A stretch of 54,975 nt of DNA. Origin: an uncultured Eubacteriales bacterium (GTDB lineage: Bacteria; Bacillota; Clostridia; Oscillospirales; Oscillospiraceae). The translations under genes and the position numbers were made by a program. The notes below the pieces were generated by a model, which was not told where the DNA came from, made no database searches, and worked only from the letters and a program-made list of their open reading frames with translations. Positions 52,202-54,975 of the stretch are shown here, in pieces. The first letter of the stretch is position 1, and the number at the start of each line of letters is the position of its first letter. The stretch lies in assembly GCA_900552475.1 (NCBI GenBank), contig USAC01000004.1, positions 1-54,975 of the forward strand. Reading direction: 5' to 3'.

Positions 52202-53758
52202 ATGCAGAGAATCCCCCTGCGGCGCGGGACAAGCGTCGCAATCGACGGGAAGAGCTACGCCATCGGCGATGTGATCGGCGAGGGCGGCTTTTCGTATATC
52301 TACGCCACGGAGCCCGGCAGCGGGACGGACGTGGTCATCAAGGAGTATTACCCGGCATCCGGTGCGCTGCGGGATGAGCGGACGCAGTGCGTCCTCCCCG
52401 CACCGGGACAGGAGACGGTTTTCCAGCAGAATCTGGCGCAGTTCGCGCGCGAGGGCTTCGCCGGGGTGACGGCCGCGCGCGAGAGCTTTCAGACGGTCGC
52501 TTTTCTCGCGCAGGAGGGCGGCTATGCCGTGCTCCCGCGCTGGAGCCGGGACATGTGCGCGGTGTCCGCACTCGTGCGCCGGTGGAAGGAGGAACCGCCC
52601 GCGCCCTACTCCGGGCGCGAGGAGGACCGGGATCCGTGCTTTCCGGATCTGCCGCGCGTGCAGTACGCGCTGCGCGTGACGGAGAGCGTCCTCGCGGCGC
52701 TCGGGGCCGTCCACGCGGGCGGCCTGCTGCACCTCGACATCAGCGGCGGCAACGTCGTCTGGGCGGGGCAGGAGCCGCGGACGGGCCGCGGCTGCGCGGC
52801 GTTTCTGACGGATTTCGGCAGCGCGGCGGAAGTTTCGGGCGGCGTGCGCGCCGCGGCGCTGCTGTCATACAGCCCCGGCTTTGCCGCGCCGGAGCTGCGC
52901 ACCCCCGGCGCGGCGCTCACGGCGGCGACGGATCTCTACTCCGTTGGCATGCTGCTGTTTTATCTCTGCGCGGGCGAGGGCGCGCTGCAGCTGACGCGCT
53001 TTCCCAAAAAGGCGATCCGGCGCGAGCTGGGTCGCCTGCGCGTGCAGGGCGGGGCGCGGGACGCGCTCGAAGCGATTCTCCTGCGCACCGCCGCGCCGCA
53101 GAGCGAGCGCTATCAGACGGCGGGACAGATGCAGGCGGACGTGCGTGCGCTGCTCGAGCGGCTGCCGCGCCGCCCGGTGAACCCCACCCCGGCGCGGGAC
53201 TTCACGCTCGCGTCGCTGCGTTCGCTGCTCGAGGGGAGCGAGACGGAGGGCTATGGCTGGGCTGAGGAGCTGCGCGACCGGCGCGGCACCTCTATCGAGC
53301 TGCCGCCGGATACAGAGCGCGGCGTCTCAGGACGGATGTTCGCGGACGGCGGCGCGTTTTTGCGCTTTGTGCTGCCGGAGGAGCTGCACGCGTGTCTGAG
53401 GGCACTGATGAAGGGCTCCCCGGTGACGGAGAGAGACATCCTCGGCGGGTGGATCGACCGCGGCTGGAAGCGGGCGCTCGCCGCGCGCTGCCGCGACGGA
53501 GGGACGCGCCGTCTGCTGCAGATCGCGCGGACGCTGCTCGAGGACGAGACGCGCTTTTTCGCGGACATGGAGGTGCTGTTCGCCCTCCTCGGAGAGGACG
53601 GGGCGTACCTGCACGCGTGCGTGCAGCGCTGCCCCGTGCAGCAAGCGCCGTATACGGCGCTCGCCGCGCTGATTCTGTTCGCGCTGCTCGGGCCGGAGGA
53701 GCTCCGGCGGCTGGTGGACAGCCCCCGCGAGGCCGCGCGGTATTTTTACATCATCTGA
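52202..53758 (+). CDS. Eukaryotic-like Ser/Thr protein kinase of the UBL locus
   Basis: A 518-residue protein with a protein-kinase domain (~1-320): G-loop GEGGFSYIYA (~26-35), Lys47 in VIKEYYP, catalytic HLDISGGN (Asp179, Asn184), and DFGSA (Asp204). HLD in place of HRD suggests unregulated or divergent catalysis. The activation region reads SYSPGFAAPEL, a recognisable APE-like end. Residues ~330-518 are helical and unassigned. No transmembrane segment and no PASTA domain, so it is cytosolic and distinct from PrkC. It pairs with the PP2C at 49887. Confidence 0.88.
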   Translation: MQRIPLRRGTSVAIDGKSYAIGDVIGEGGFSYIYATEPGSGTDVVIKEYYPASGALRDERTQCVLPAPGQETVFQQNLAQFAREGFAGVTAARESFQTVAFLAQEGGYAVLPRWSRDMCAVSALVRRWKEEPPAPYSGREEDRDPCFPDLPRVQYALRVTESVLAALGAVHAGGLLHLDISGGNVVWAGQEPRTGRGCAAFLTDFGSAAEVSGGVRAAALLSYSPGFAAPELRTPGAALTAATDLYSVGMLLFYLCAGEGALQLTRFPKKAIRRELGRLRVQGGARDALEAILLRTAAPQSERYQTAGQMQADVRALLERLPRRPVNPTPARDFTLASLRSLLEGSETEGYGWAEELRDRRGTSIELPPDTERGVSGRMFADGGAFLRFVLPEELHACLRALMKGSPVTERDILGGWIDRGWKRALAARCRDGGTRRLLQIARTLLEDETRFFADMEVLFALLGEDGAYLHACVQRCPVQQAPYTALAALILFALLGPEELRRLVDSPREAARYFYII

Positions 53759-53787
53759 AAATCACCTGAGAAACGGAGGAAATCACC

Positions 53788-54861
53788 ATGACACACGAGG
53801 AAATGGAGCGGAAAAAGCGGGCCATCCTGCAGAGTCTGGCGGAGGGAGCGCGCGCGGAGAGCGCCGCGCCGGACGAGGACGATGAGGAGGACGGAGATAT
53901 CTTCGTCTCGACGGTGACGGAGGCGATTGCGCTGCTCCTGATGCACAAGGAACCCGGAGGGGCCCGCTACCGCCGCCGGCTCATCCGCTTTATCACCGAC
54001 CCGAAGCATCAGGTGTATGACAGCCCGAACATCTACCACAACTTTGTGATGCACCTGTTCAAGCTCAGAGATTATATCGCCGCGCTGGAGGTCTGCGACT
54101 TTGTGCTGCGCTTCGCGCCGCAGTCGCGCGATATTCTCGGCGACGCGATCCGCGCCTGCGGCGAGAGCTGCCAGTTTGAAAGGGGTGAGCGGTATCTCGC
54201 GCGGGCCATGGAGATTCCGAAGGAGCTCTGGTGCTGGCGTCTGTTCTGCTACAGTGTGGATTTTCTCAAGGAGAAGATGATTGCCTATCCCGCCGATATG
54301 GCCGTCGCCGAGCGCGCCATCGCCCTCGCGGACGAGTTTGTCGAGCGCTTCCCGTATGATGAGCACGGCTACAACCAGCGCGCGGAAATTGACATCTGCC
54401 TCAACAGGCGCGACGAGGCGGTTGCATACCTCAAGCATGCCATTCTGGAGGTGCACCCCGATGAGCGCGACAGCCGCTCGTCGCTGCTGGCGGCGCAGTG
54501 CTGCATGACGCTGCTGGATATCCTCGAGGACACGAACGAGTACGATTTCATCATCGAAATCTGCGACCGCGGTCTGCGCAGCACGGCGCAGACACAGCCC
54601 TCGTCGTCCATCGCGTCGTTCATGTACCGCAAGGCGCTCGCACTCGATGCCAAGGCGTGCAGCGAGAATTTTCGCTCGCCCGATGCGGTGCTCGAGGCGC
54701 TCAAGTGCTATCAGGCGGCCTATGACATGATGTCGGACGTCGACTACCGCTGCACGATTACGCTGCGCTATGCTGCCCTGCGCGTGCATGTGGAGGAGAG
54801 CAAGTTCCACCCGCTCGAGGAGCGCCCGCTTGTTGTCAGAGAGAGACAGAACGAGAGATGA
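53788..54861 (+). CDS. TPR-like helical protein
   Basis: A 357-residue protein with an acidic N-terminal stretch (DEDDEEDGD) and repeated helical pairs of TPR type (YIAALEVCDFVLRFAPQSRD, ERGERYLARAMEIPKELW, RRDEAVAYLKHAILEVHPDE and a longer one near the C-terminus). TPR proteins hold complexes together, here likely the kinase or the UBL machinery (inference). GGAGGAAAT precedes the ATG. It is the last gene before the poor-quality end. Confidence 0.8.
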   Translation: MTHEEMERKKRAILQSLAEGARAESAAPDEDDEEDGDIFVSTVTEAIALLLMHKEPGGARYRRRLIRFITDPKHQVYDSPNIYHNFVMHLFKLRDYIAALEVCDFVLRFAPQSRDILGDAIRACGESCQFERGERYLARAMEIPKELWCWRLFCYSVDFLKEKMIAYPADMAVAERAIALADEFVERFPYDEHGYNQRAEIDICLNRRDEAVAYLKHAILEVHPDERDSRSSLLAAQCCMTLLDILEDTNEYDFIIEICDRGLRSTAQTQPSSSIASFMYRKALALDAKACSENFRSPDAVLEALKCYQAAYDMMSDVDYRCTITLRYAALRVHVEESKFHPLEERPLVVRERQNER

Positions 54862-54975
54862 AAAAGGCCCGCGGGCGGGGGCAAAAAACGCCCCCCCCGG
54901 GCGGTTTGGGCGTAAAAAGAGGCCCGGGGGGGGGGGTTTTTAATTAGGGGGGCTGTAAAAAAAAAGCCAAAAGAG
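54862..54975. other. Low-quality, homopolymer-rich contig end
   Basis: The final ~110 bases carry runs of C, G and A (for example eight to ten in a row near 54888, 54927 and 54960), with short near-repeats. This is not seen elsewhere in the window and looks like sequencing or assembly noise. No feature should be called here; whether the operon goes on cannot be told. Confidence 0.8.

Overview
The window is a GC-rich stretch of a Gram-positive genome, most likely a gut Clostridia of the Oscillospiraceae type. Three things suggest this: the conserved Firmicutes order yicC-remA-gmk-rpoZ-priA-def-fmt-rsmB-rlmN-stp-prkC-rsgA, the CdaA/CdaR c-di-AMP pair, and large secreted surface proteins with repeat linkers. 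Promoters are ordinary sigma-A type (for example TTGCAT-N17-TATAAT), and rare starts occur (TTG for gmk, rsgA and the LicC/LicA fusion, GTG for yicC and the LysR gene, ATT for infC). I saw no tRNA, rRNA, CRISPR array, insertion sequence or prophage.

Layout. 1-2495: an incomplete secreted surface protein ending in PDPGQ repeats at the window edge. 2736-6065: a choline module, with a BCCT transporter and an HTH-cytidylyltransferase-choline kinase fusion. 6233-7617: a DUF3343 / class V aminotransferase pair. 7712-11795: cdaA-cdaR, an RseC-like protein, a DUF5685 protein and a J-domain protein. 11847-23875: the housekeeping cluster from yicC to rsgA, ending in a strong terminator. 24004-27494 (minus): a membrane glycosyltransferase followed by a two-component system, behind a large palindromic operator. 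27874-29023 (minus): infC-rpmI-rplT with an ATT start and an attenuator leader. 29334-33386: an Asn/Gln-rich micropeptide, a sugar nucleotidyltransferase, an LCP-family protein and an EamA transporter. 33672-37388: a secreted M14-type carboxypeptidase with a wall or membrane anchor. 37560-42178 (minus): aldolase, aminotransferase, NhaC-type antiporter and LysR regulator.

42574-54861 is the most interesting part: about 12.3 kb of tightly spaced same-strand genes that read as a bacterial ubiquitin-like conjugation system. In order it holds a YbjN-like protein, a beta-grasp ubiquitin-like protein (UBL), a membrane/zinc protein, an E1-like ThiF enzyme, an E2-like enzyme with a clear catalytic-Cys motif, a JAMM metallopeptidase, a transglutaminase-fold Cys peptidase, an SPFH/zinc-ribbon protein, two membrane proteins and a PP2C phosphatase. 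A strong internal promoter follows, then a helical protein apparently split by a frameshift, a protein kinase and a TPR protein. Inferred scheme: the JAMM or Cys peptidase trims the UBL's two-residue tail after a Gly, E1 and E2 activate and transfer it, the SPFH and membrane/zinc proteins give a membrane platform, and the kinase/phosphatase pair controls it. UBL/E1/E2/JAB operons are known in bacteria (for example the four-gene antiphage Bil system), but I do not recall this larger composition being described.

The last ~110 bases (54862-54975) are homopolymer-rich and look like a poor-quality contig end. Spaced palindromic repeats (13617-13702, 27718-27769, 29501-29637, 38498-38543) occur between genes.
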